Source of the DNA: CBFDBF01 sp050304615
GTDB lineage: Bacteria; Pseudomonadota; Gammaproteobacteria; Chromatiales; Chromatiaceae
Assembly (NCBI GenBank): GCA_050304615.1
Contig: JBNLDW010000011.1
Span: 310,001-374,000 of the forward strand
Length of the DNA: 64,000 nucleotides
Direction: 5' to 3'
Shown here: piece after piece, positions 10,601-17,779 of the stretch
Layout of the letters: every line of letters begins with the position of its first letter
Numbering within the stretch: position 1 is the first letter of the stretch
Translations under genes and position numbers: made by a program
The notes under the pieces: generated by a model
The model's database searches: none
Told to the model about the DNA's origin: nothing
Seen by the model: the letters and a program-made list of their open reading frames with translations, nothing else

Positions 10601-11709
10601 CAATGTCACGTAGTGACGATACTGTTGCCCGGCTTGGCGGTGATGAATTTGTGTTGCTGTGGAATGGTATCGAGCACGAGTCCGAGTGCTACCATGCGCT
10701 GGAGCGTATCCTTAAAGAGGTCTCAGCACCAATGATGTTTGACGGTGTGCCGGTGTCGGTCTCTGTCAGTATCGGCGTGACGCTATATCCCGATGATAAT
10801 GTCGATGCCGATAGCCTGTTGCGCCATGCCGACCATGCCATGTACTCGGCGAAACAGCTTGGTAAGAATCGCTACCAGATGTTTGACGCTCGTCTGGAAC
10901 GACAGATCTCTTCACACATTGAGTTTCTGGATAAGGTAGCGCAGGGCCTAGATAAGGATCAGTTTGAACTTTACTATCAGCCTAAGGCGGATTGCATTGC
11001 TGGAACGGTAAATGGTGTCGAGGCCCTGCTTCGCTGGAACGAGCCCATCCTCGGCCTAGTCGGCCCGCATGAATTTTTACCTCTGATTGAAAATGACAGC
11101 CTAGCGTTCCGCATGGGACGCTGGGTCATGGAGCAGGCAGTGCGCCAGGCAAAGCTCTGGAACGACATGGGAATCACGCTGCCGATTAGCATCAATATTT
11201 TTCCATATCATCTGAAGTACCCGGCTTTCATCGACGATTTGCATAACGCAATTACGCAGCACTGGCCGCAGATGCCTAAAGGCCGACTACTGATGGAGAT
11301 TGTTGAGACCGCTGACCTGGAGGAGCTGGGACCGATTGAACATGTGATCAATGAGTGCCTGAAGATGGGCATAGGCTTTTCGCTGGACGATTTTGGTACA
11401 GGCTACTCCTCGCTGATCTACCTGCGTCGCCTTAGTGTTGAGGAGTTGAAGATCGACCGCTCTTTCATTCGCGACATGTTAGTTGATCCAGAGGATGAGG
11501 CGATTGTTACCGGTGTGATTGGCCTTGGCCATGCCTTTGGGCTGCGCGTTGTTGCCGAGGGGGTAGAGTCGTCGCAACAGGCCAAGTATCTGGTGAATCT
11601 AGGTTGTTCGGTGGTACAGGGATACGGCCTGGGCCGACCTATGCCGGCCGCTCTCTTGCAGGAATGGTATGCTGACTTTTTGGATAATGGAGCAGACATA
11701 TGTCGGTAG
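7687..11709 (+). CDS. GAF/PAS multi-sensor diguanylate cyclase-phosphodiesterase (GGDEF-EAL)
   Basis: 1340 residues, soluble. Reading order: GAF (about 25-190), PAS, PAS, second GAF-like domain (about 455-620), two further PAS-like domains, GGDEF (about 905-1070), EAL (about 1085-1330). The cyclase motif is intact ('RLGGDEF' near 983), with an RxxD inhibitory site five residues before it ('RSDD'). EAL residues are also intact ('GVEALLRW', 'EIVETADL', 'DDFGTGYSSL', 'KIDRSFI', 'AEGVES', 'VQGYGLGRPMP'). The protein starts with 'MVERKRAE', the linker that normally follows a PAS domain, so the N-terminus may be truncated; an in-frame stop lies just upstream. The stop overlaps the hemerythrin gene by 10 nt, suggesting joint expression. 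Confidence 0.9.
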   Translation: MVERKRAEGKQRDRKLRAISSCNQALLRAEDEQALLDDICRIICEEAGYHMAWVGYVEYDEACSVIPLAWAGPEDSSLLQAGLTWADTADGHRPLGIAVRTGETSYIQDFSNETEAAQWIEHALHYGYRSAIALPLKRDRTPTFGVLCIYSAQTHAFSNDEVGLLEELAADLAFGITALRLKADRLEAERQLVASEQLFRTMIENSPDYIARYDTDLCRVYINPALQRLFKEPVDKLIGTSPLVSSPLLEPERYMADIRQVIETATECLDEVCYADIEGNVHWSSTRFAPEFDANDNVTSVLVISHDITSRKQAEEQMLQSEQRLRLHAELSPLGFLEWDENFCVAEWNAACEKIFGYTREEAIGRHAKDLILTAEVHDVVDGIYRDLMNQAGGQHSINKNVTKDGRIIICEWFNTTLIDQDGKAIGVASICNDITGSIQAEEERKEHLHFLESIDRINLILQEEGDIEKVMNRALEEVLDIVDCDRAYLQYPCDPDAPTWSVPMERTRPEYPGAHQLGLEMPMSADLSKTFQAMLDSSRPLQIGVGTEYQIDKKVHEEYSIRSLMSMVLRPKVDKPWQFGIHQCSRDRIWSNQEVRLFEEIGHRLSDGLNSLLIMRNLRESEERYRTVFENSPVPIQEEDYSALKTRLDELKESCGEDIETYILKHPEVVQECVELIRLVDVNRATLDLYEAESKAEVLRGLPQIFTSKSHEIFRHQLVALARGHTELLFDGALRTLKGRRREVNVYISISPGHEQSMKKVLVSLIDVTERKRSEERLRLAASVFATSQEGILISDADNQIVDVNPAFTRLTGYTRDEVLGQKPHFLSTNYQSQECYAKMWQALNTRGRWRGEIVNRRKSGEEYIEQLSIVAVKDEQDRLQHYVGAFSDISLIKAHEADLDRIAHYDILTSVPNRRLLGDRMEQAIGRARRLGKRLAVCYLDLDGFKPINDQFGHEGGDRMLVEISRRLQSMSRSDDTVARLGGDEFVLLWNGIEHESECYHALERILKEVSAPMMFDGVPVSVSVSIGVTLYPDDNVDADSLLRHADHAMYSAKQLGKNRYQMFDARLERQISSHIEFLDKVAQGLDKDQFELYYQPKADCIAGTVNGVEALLRWNEPILGLVGPHEFLPLIENDSLAFRMGRWVMEQAVRQAKLWNDMGITLPISINIFPYHLKYPAFIDDLHNAITQHWPQMPKGRLLMEIVETADLEELGPIEHVINECLKMGIGFSLDDFGTGYSSLIYLRRLSVEELKIDRSFIRDMLVDPEDEAIVTGVIGLGHAFGLRVVAEGVESSQQAKYLVNLGCSVVQGYGLGRPMPAALLQEWYADFLDNGADICR

Positions 11710-12179
11710 AAACCCCTTTTCAGTCAGTTGAATGGAAGGAGACAATGGCTACTGGCATTGGTTCTATCGACAAGCAGCATCGCTATCTTGTTGATACCTT
11801 GCGGCTGGCAAACGAAAAACTGCTCTGTGGCGATGATGATGCCCTGCTGGTCGAAATTGTTAAGGAGATGCTCGGCTATGCCATCACGCACTTTGAAACC
11901 GAGGAGGGGCTGATGCAGCGCTATGATTACGCAGCAGCTTGTCCTGAAGAGGCAAACGATCATATATCTCAGCATCGTGAATTTTCGCGCCAAGTAGTCG
12001 CCGTTTACGACCAACTGCAAGAGGGCCGACACGTTTCGCGTCAGGAGGTGTTGATGTTTCTTAATAACTGGCTGCAGGACCATTTGCTCGGTATAGATCA
12101 ACTGTTAGGGCGGTTTCTAGTGCAGGCAATGGGGGGATTGAAGCGCGCGGATTCGACCGTAGATACCCATAGACGCTGA
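11700..12179 (+). CDS. Bacteriohemerythrin
   Basis: 159 residues with the full di-iron ligand set of hemerythrins: His in 'DKQHRYL', 'HFETEE', 'HISQHREF' and the C-terminal 'DHLLGID'. Such proteins bind O2 (some bind NO) at a non-haem di-iron site and serve as oxygen carriers or sensors in microaerobic bacteria. The start overlaps the end of the GGDEF-EAL gene by 10 nt and has a GGAG six bases upstream within that gene. This tight coupling suggests the protein supplies an oxygen input, or delivers O2, for the c-di-GMP switch; that role is inference. Confidence 0.92.
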   Translation: MSVETPFQSVEWKETMATGIGSIDKQHRYLVDTLRLANEKLLCGDDDALLVEIVKEMLGYAITHFETEEGLMQRYDYAAACPEEANDHISQHREFSRQVVAVYDQLQEGRHVSRQEVLMFLNNWLQDHLLGIDQLLGRFLVQAMGGLKRADSTVDTHRR

Positions 12180-12218
12180 GTCAGCCGTTTCTGCCGCCGA
12201 GGTTAAAGTGACCGGTCG

Positions 12219-13034
12219 TTACCAGAATTTCTCCAGATGGATCTCGCCCGGCTGTTTACGACTGTGTTCGCTAAATCCAGCCGCAGTCAACAGTGGTAAT
12301 GTGGTAGTTATCATCTTTGGATTACCACAAAGAAATATGTGGGTATCATCTTTTGTTGGTGCTTGGCCAAACGCATCTGCCACTACTCCCTGTTGCCATA
12401 GATCTTGCAGGTAGCCGCTATGTCCTCCCCAGGGGATCAGCTCGTCATCGGGACGGGTTATAGTGGGGATATAATGGAAATTGTCCAGTAGTAGATCAAG
12501 AGTGGATAGTTCAGAGCGATAGCCCAGATCCCAGGAGTGGCCAGCCCCATGGATTATGGCGACCTTACGGCCGGGCTCTGCACCCATGGATGTGCGGATC
12601 ATGCTCATGTAGGGGGCGATACCGGTGCCAGTGGCCAGCATGACCAGATTGGAGGATGCCGGGATATCATCCAGGGTGAACATGCCACTGAAGCTAGTTC
12701 CAAGGTGCAGCCGGTCACCTTTTTGCAAGGCAAACAACCGTGGCGTGAGGGTGCCTGAGCGCACCAGCGAGATGTAAAACTCCAGATACTGCCGCTGTTT
12801 GGAAGAGGAGGCGATAGAGTAGGCACGAACCACGATCTTATCCGGGTCTTCCGCCTCTTTTGTCTCCGGATCTGATAGCTCCATCCGGGGTGCGCTCAGC
12901 GGCAAGCCTATCACTACGAATTGGCCAGCACTATACTCATCCAGCTCCCAGCCATCGGGGATGACCTGCAACACTATCGCATCTGATGTTATGCGGGTGG
13001 TTTCAGCTACGATCGCATTGAGTTCACGTGCCAT
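12219..13034 (-). CDS. fpr: Ferredoxin--NADP(+) reductase
   Basis: 271-residue soluble flavoenzyme. The FAD-binding motif is 'RAYSIASS' and the NADP(H) site 'LATGTGIAPYMSMIR'; the C-terminal 'EKFW' ends in an aromatic residue as in the bacterial FPR subclass. It moves electrons between NADPH and ferredoxin or flavodoxin. The start has an AAGGAGT Shine-Dalgarno. A segment around residues 50-65 (rich in Glu/Asp) is longer than in the E. coli protein. The pyruvate:ferredoxin oxidoreductase gene lies next on the same strand, upstream by transcription, which fits a shared ferredoxin pool, although the 766-nt gap between them and the NifJ terminator argue for separate transcripts. Confidence 0.9.
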   Translation of the reverse strand: MARELNAIVAETTRITSDAIVLQVIPDGWELDEYSAGQFVVIGLPLSAPRMELSDPETKEAEDPDKIVVRAYSIASSSKQRQYLEFYISLVRSGTLTPRLFALQKGDRLHLGTSFSGMFTLDDIPASSNLVMLATGTGIAPYMSMIRTSMGAEPGRKVAIIHGAGHSWDLGYRSELSTLDLLLDNFHYIPTITRPDDELIPWGGHSGYLQDLWQQGVVADAFGQAPTKDDTHIFLCGNPKMITTTLPLLTAAGFSEHSRKQPGEIHLEKFW

Positions 13035-13107
13035 TTTGGTTTACTCCTTGCTGTCAGGTTTCTGTGCTAAGGATAACATGGGAGGGGCTTTTTTTGGCCA
13101 GCATCAT

Positions 13108-13139
13108 CGTCATCCCGCGACTTGATCGCGGGATCCAGG
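13108..13139. repeat. REP-like palindrome (CGTCATCCCGCG...)
   Basis: A perfect 9-bp inverted repeat, ATCCCGCGA at 13112-13120 and TCGCGGGAT at 13126-13134, with a 5-nt spacer. The surrounding bases match a palindrome that is widely dispersed between genes in Proteobacteria. There is no T-run, so it is unlikely to be a terminator. Only one copy occurs in this window. Confidence 0.7.
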
Positions 13140-13189
13140 ATAGATCAGTAATAAGTTTCGTAGCCCTTAATCTTCATAGCTTTTTTCGC

Positions 13190-13645
13190 TTTCCCAGCGA
13201 AGGGCTACGAGCCTATTTCTTTTGCTTGCCCAAAAGAAAATAGGCGAAAGAAAAGGGCAACCGGGTATCCCACCCTGCGGGTGCCCTGCGCTTCTCGTCG
13301 CCAGCGGGGCTGTCCATACGGGGCATCCCTGCCCCGCTGGACAGGAGCGACATCCCTGCCGCTCCCCTAAAGGGCTATTCCCGCTTGCGCCTACGATGCT
13401 CGGTGGAATACACGGTTTAGGGGTGGTCGCCCCAGACCCGTTTGACGCAGCCGAGCACCGCAACGCTTGAAGGATAAGGCCCGCAGGGGCGCCACAGGGA
13501 AGTGGCGCCTCCATCGCGGGCGATGGATCGCCCGTCGATGGAGCCCCTGAAATCGTGAGGAGCGCAGGGTACCCGTAGGGCAAGTCGTCGGGCACGTTTT
13601 TCTTTCGTCCCTTTCTTTTACGTGCATAAAAGAAAGGGACTCGCA
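13190..13645. repeat. Structured ~450-bp interspersed element with terminal hairpins
   Basis: A non-coding, GC-rich block bounded by two hairpins. The left hairpin is at 13212-13244 (CTTTTG/CAAAAG core). The right hairpin is at 13607-13640, a perfect 14-bp stem. Immediately inside lie inverted copies of a GGmCGAAAGAAAA-type sequence (13243-13255 and 13597-13610), which resemble terminal inverted repeats. The interior holds further palindromes, for example around GGGCGATGGATCGCCC. Short ORFs can be read through it on the minus strand, but their composition is that of a dispersed repeat that is often mis-annotated as hypothetical proteins. It is either a non-autonomous mobile element or a structured RNA/DNA element. 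Confidence 0.6.
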
Positions 13646-13746
13646 GCCTGACAGCGGTGCAAGTTAAAACAACTAAGCCTTGAAGGCTGCGAAATTCTTT
13701 ACCGTATTAATATAAGGCCACGTCATATTCAAACAAAAGAAAACAA

Positions 13747-13785
13747 AAAAGGCGTCACCCGCTGCCGGATGACGCCTTTCATAAT
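13747..13785 (-). terminator. Rho-independent terminator of nifJ
   Basis: On the minus strand AAAGGCGTCA and TGACGCC form a stem of about 10 bp followed by a run of T residues, 20-50 nt after the stop of the pyruvate:ferredoxin oxidoreductase gene. It should end that transcript before the interspersed element. Confidence 0.8.
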
Positions 13786-13800
13786 GCCAATTAGCGCAAT

Positions 13801-16800
13801 TTAACCGTCTTCCTTCTCGAACGAGAGTGAGGCCAGCTTTAGGTAGTATTCATATCGCCTATTAGCATTCTCCTGCGCCATCTCTGCCAGCATCTCTGCC
13901 GCCTCTGGGTGGGAGCGTCGCAACATGGAGAAGCGAGTCTCGCTCTGCATCAGCTCTTTGATCGGCACAGATGGTGCCTTGGAGTCGAGTTGCAGTGGGT
14001 TTTTACCCTGTTCGCGTAGGCGTGGATCATAGCGATACAGAGGGAAATGGCCGCTGTTGACCGCCAGATTTTGCTGCTGGTGGTTGTTGCTCAGGTCTAT
14101 ACCATGGGCAATGCAGGGGCTGTAGGCGATGATTATGGAGACGCCATCATAGGACTCTGCCTCGAGGAATGCCTTAAGGGTGCGTACATCCTTGGCGCCG
14201 TAGGAGACTTGGGCCACATAGACATCTTCATAGGCCATCGCAAACATGCCCAGCTCTTTCTTTCTGCCCGGCTTACCGCCAGCGGCAAACTTGGCCACAG
14301 CACCGATAGGGGTCGATTTTGACATCTGACCGCCGGTGTTAGAGTAGACCTCGGTATCCAGCACCAGGATGTTGACGTTTTCACCGGAGGCGAGGACATG
14401 ATCCAGACCGCCGTAGCCGATATCGTAGGCCCAGCCGTCGCCACCCACCGCCCAGACGCTCTTTTCGGCCATATTGTCGATAACTGCCTCCAGATTACGG
14501 GCATCCTCGGAGTCGATTCTCTTGAGCTTCTCCCGGGCCTGCTCGATCCTTTCTCGCTGCTGGAAGATGCCGGGCTCGCTGGACTGGTCGGCATCGATAA
14601 TCGCGGATACCAGGTCGGCACCGATCTTACCTTCCATCTTTTTCAGCAGCACCTTGGCCATCTCGGCCTGACTGTCTACAGAGAGGCGGAAACCAAGAGC
14701 AAATTCAGCGGCGTCTTCGAACAGGGAGTTGTTCCAGGCTGGCCCACGACCATCTGCATTGGAGGCGTATGGGGTGGTTGGCAGGTTGCCGCCGTAGATG
14801 GAGGAGCAGCCGGTGGCGTTGCCCATTATCATACGGTCACCAAACAGCTGGGTGGCGAGACGAATATATGGAGTTTCGCCACAGCCAACGCAGGCGCCAG
14901 AGGACTCGAATAATGGTCGAGCCAGCATGGCACTCTTCATGGTGCCCCAGCGGATCTTCTCGCGGTCAAAATCAGGTATCTTTAGGAAGAAGTCGTAGTT
15001 CTCGCGCTCGGATTCGCGCAGCGGTGGCTGCGGCATCATATCCAGTGCCTTGTGCTCAGAATTCTCTTTATCCTGGGCCGGACAGATCTCCGCGCAAAGG
15101 GTACAGCCGGTGCAATCTTCTGGCGCCACCTGGTAGGTGATATGTTGCCCCTCACCAAACTCCTTGCCCTTGATCTCGATGGACTTAAAGGTGGAAGGTG
15201 CGTTGTCCGCTAGCTCGGCCGGGAAAACCTTGGCACGGATGGCGGCATGGGGGCAGACAAAGACACACTTGCCGCAGTAGATACAGAGCTCTTCATCCCA
15301 GACCGGGATAAATCGGGCCAGGTTGCGTTTCTCGTAGGAAGAGCTATCCAGGGGCCAGGTACCATCGGCCGGGATCAGGCTGACCGGGACGCTATCGCCG
15401 CGTCCTGCGATGATTTCGCCACAGACCTCTTTGACAAACTGCGGAGCATTGTTAGTAACCGGCGACCGAACTTCAAAGGTAGAAGAGGCCGCTGAGGGGA
15501 TCTCTACCTTGTGCATGGCGGCTACGGAAGCGTCGATCGCCTTAAAGTTCTGCTCTACTACCTGCGGACCTTTTTTACCGTAGGTCTTTTCAGCCGCCTC
15601 CTTGATCTTGGCGATCGCCTCATCCTTTGGCAGGATGCCGGAGATAGCGAAGAAGCAGGTCTGCATGATGGTATTGATGCGGCGGCCCATGCCAGTCTCG
15701 TCAGCTACTTTGTAGGCATCTATGACATAGAATTGCAGCTTCTTGTCGATCATCTGCTGCTGCATTTTGCGCGGCAGGGTGCCCCAGACATCGTCTACAG
15801 CCGCGTCCGAGTTGAGCAGGAATACGCCACCCTCGCGGGCCTTATCCAGCATGTCCAGGGTCTCTAGAAAGACCGGCTGATGGCAGGCCACAAAGTCGGC
15901 CTGGCCGTCACCTATCAGATAGATTGACTTGATCGGATCGGGGCCAAAGCGTAGGTGGGAGGTGGTCACTGCGCCAGCCTTCTTAGAGTCGTACACGAAG
16001 TAGCCCTGGCCGTAGATGTTCTCGTCTGCACCGATGATCTTGATCGAGTTTTTGTTGGCGGAGACGGTGCCGTCAGCACCGAGGCCGAAGAACACACACT
16101 GGGTGACCTTCTCCTGGTCAATGATCTGATATTGGTTGTCCCACTCAAGGCTAGAGTTGGTGACATCGTCAATGATGCCCACGGTAAAGGAGTTTTTCGG
16201 CTCGTCCTTGGCCAGCTCGTCAAAGATGCCCTTGATCATGCCGGGGTTGAACTCCTTGGAGGAGAGGCCGTAACGGCCACCCACTACCCGCGGTAAGCCA
16301 TCGAACTTGTCACCGCCGGTGACCACATATTCGGCTATGGCGGTGGCGACATCCTTATACATGGGTTCGCCATCGGAGCCTGGCTCCTTACAACGGTCGA
16401 GTACCGCGATCTTGCGCGCAGAGGCCGGTAGGGCATCGATCATATGCTTGGGGGAGAATGGGCGATATAGGCGCACGCGCAACATGCCAATCTTTTCGCC
16501 CTGCGCTACCAGATGCTCTACTGTCTCCTCTGTAGCATCGGAGGAGGAGCCCATCAGGATGATGACGCGCTCGGCGTCCGCAGCGCCGACATACTCAAAT
16601 AGCTTGTAGTGGCGACCGGTGAGCTCGCCTAACCTGTCCATGACCGACTGCACGGTCTCGGGTACCTTTTCATAGTAGGTATTAACGGTCTCACGGCCCT
16701 GAAAATAAACGTCAGGGTTTTGCGAGGTGCCGCGGATGGTCGGCCGATCCGGAGACATGGCGCGGGCGCGAAAGTCCCGAATATGGTCGTCCGGCAGCAG

Positions 16801-17382
16801 GGTGTGCATGATCTCATCGCTCGGCATTTCGGCCTTGGCTACCTCGTGGGAGGTGCGGAAGCCGTCGAAGAAATGCACGAAGGGCACGCGGGATTCTAGG
16901 GTGGCTACCTGAGCGATCAGGGCGCTGTCTGCTACCTCCTGGGGATTACAGGAGGAGAGCATGGCGAAGCCGGTCATACGGGTGGACATGACGTCGCTGT
17001 GATCACCAAAAATCGAAAGTCCCTGGGCGGCTATGGAACGTGCTGCAACATGGATTACCATCGGGGTTAGTTCGCCAGCTATCTTGTACATGCTGGGGAT
17101 CATCAGCAGTAGACCCTGGGATGAGGTAAATGTGGTGGTCAGCGCACCGGTCTGGATGGCGCCGTGACAGGCGGCAATAGCACCACCCTCATGTTGCATC
17201 TCGACAACCCTTGGTACAGTGCCCCAGATATTGGTGCGACCCTTAGAGGAAAACTCATCGCTCAATTCACCCATCCCGGAGGAGGGGGTGATTGGATAGA
17301 TGGCAATTACCTCGTTGGTCTTGTGAGCAACGTGGGCCGCCGCATCAATTCCATCTGCGGTTACCATGTTGTTTTTGGACAT
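13801..17382 (-). CDS. nifJ: Pyruvate:ferredoxin (flavodoxin) oxidoreductase
   Basis: 1193 residues, the full length of single-chain PFOR/NifJ. It oxidises pyruvate with CoA to acetyl-CoA and CO2 and reduces ferredoxin or flavodoxin. Visible parts: N-terminal domain with 'YPITPSSGMGE'; gamma domain; a two-[4Fe-4S] ferredoxin segment near residues 695-770 ('CIYCGKCVFVCP', 'CTGCTLCAEICP'); a third cluster region ('GACVGCGETPY'); and the TPP-binding 'GGDGWAYDIGYGG' near 980. A GGAGGCTGAA precedes the ATG. It points to anaerobic or low-oxygen pyruvate use, or reverse carboxylation; the direction in vivo cannot be told from sequence. The ferredoxin-NADP reductase next door could recycle the reduced ferredoxin. 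Confidence 0.96.
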   Translation of the reverse strand: MSKNNMVTADGIDAAAHVAHKTNEVIAIYPITPSSGMGELSDEFSSKGRTNIWGTVPRVVEMQHEGGAIAACHGAIQTGALTTTFTSSQGLLLMIPSMYKIAGELTPMVIHVAARSIAAQGLSIFGDHSDVMSTRMTGFAMLSSCNPQEVADSALIAQVATLESRVPFVHFFDGFRTSHEVAKAEMPSDEIMHTLLPDDHIRDFRARAMSPDRPTIRGTSQNPDVYFQGRETVNTYYEKVPETVQSVMDRLGELTGRHYKLFEYVGAADAERVIILMGSSSDATEETVEHLVAQGEKIGMLRVRLYRPFSPKHMIDALPASARKIAVLDRCKEPGSDGEPMYKDVATAIAEYVVTGGDKFDGLPRVVGGRYGLSSKEFNPGMIKGIFDELAKDEPKNSFTVGIIDDVTNSSLEWDNQYQIIDQEKVTQCVFFGLGADGTVSANKNSIKIIGADENIYGQGYFVYDSKKAGAVTTSHLRFGPDPIKSIYLIGDGQADFVACHQPVFLETLDMLDKAREGGVFLLNSDAAVDDVWGTLPRKMQQQMIDKKLQFYVIDAYKVADETGMGRRINTIMQTCFFAISGILPKDEAIAKIKEAAEKTYGKKGPQVVEQNFKAIDASVAAMHKVEIPSAASSTFEVRSPVTNNAPQFVKEVCGEIIAGRGDSVPVSLIPADGTWPLDSSSYEKRNLARFIPVWDEELCIYCGKCVFVCPHAAIRAKVFPAELADNAPSTFKSIEIKGKEFGEGQHITYQVAPEDCTGCTLCAEICPAQDKENSEHKALDMMPQPPLRESERENYDFFLKIPDFDREKIRWGTMKSAMLARPLFESSGACVGCGETPYIRLATQLFGDRMIMGNATGCSSIYGGNLPTTPYASNADGRGPAWNNSLFEDAAEFALGFRLSVDSQAEMAKVLLKKMEGKIGADLVSAIIDADQSSEPGIFQQRERIEQAREKLKRIDSEDARNLEAVIDNMAEKSVWAVGGDGWAYDIGYGGLDHVLASGENVNILVLDTEVYSNTGGQMSKSTPIGAVAKFAAGGKPGRKKELGMFAMAYEDVYVAQVSYGAKDVRTLKAFLEAESYDGVSIIIAYSPCIAHGIDLSNNHQQQNLAVNSGHFPLYRYDPRLREQGKNPLQLDSKAPSVPIKELMQSETRFSMLRRSHPEAAEMLAEMAQENANRRYEYYLKLASLSFEKEDG

Positions 17383-17779
17383 TTCAGCCTCCAGGAGCCG
17401 CTTATCAATCTAGGGTGTTTGAGCACGCCAAGCGCGCTCCTGCAAATTAACGACCAGCTATTATTCCGTAGCTAGGGCAAAAAATCTACATAAGGAGTCG
17501 CTGTTGTACTCCTAAGACCAAACAAGGGGCCGCAAATTCGCGGCCGAGTCGGGGTCGGCAGTCTGCCCTATAATTGCATGATATGCCAGTTTGTCAGGGT
17601 AAATATACTTGGAAAACCTGGGGTTGGGGAGTATTAAGATTATAGGCACCACCTCATATTTTGACAGTTACAACAGTTAAAGCTATTGCTTCTATACTAT
17701 ATATAGGATTAAAGTTTTTACTGCCTTGGGCCTATGGTCGCAGGGATGGTCTCTTATACGGATAAAATGGTGTTGAATC
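17383..17779. other. Divergent intergenic region upstream of nifJ and the FGE-domain protein
   Basis: It contains a GGCCGC/GCGGCC palindrome around 17530, a short AGGAGT/ACTCCT hairpin near 17492-17515, and a possible promoter for the rightward gene (listed separately). No gene is visible. Confidence 0.4.
17668..17698 (+). promoter_or_regulatory. Possible sigma-70 promoter for the cNMP/FGE gene
   Basis: A TATACT at 17693-17698 is preceded by a TTACAA at 17668-17673 with a spacer of 19. The spacing is long and the -35 weak; the -10 lies about 80 nt before the TTG start. Tentative. Confidence 0.3.

Noticed and set aside
13167..13595. 142-codon minus-strand frame as a protein gene
   Set aside because: It lies inside the structured interspersed element, is Pro/Ser/Cys-rich, has no proper start context, and reads like the translation of a dispersed repeat.
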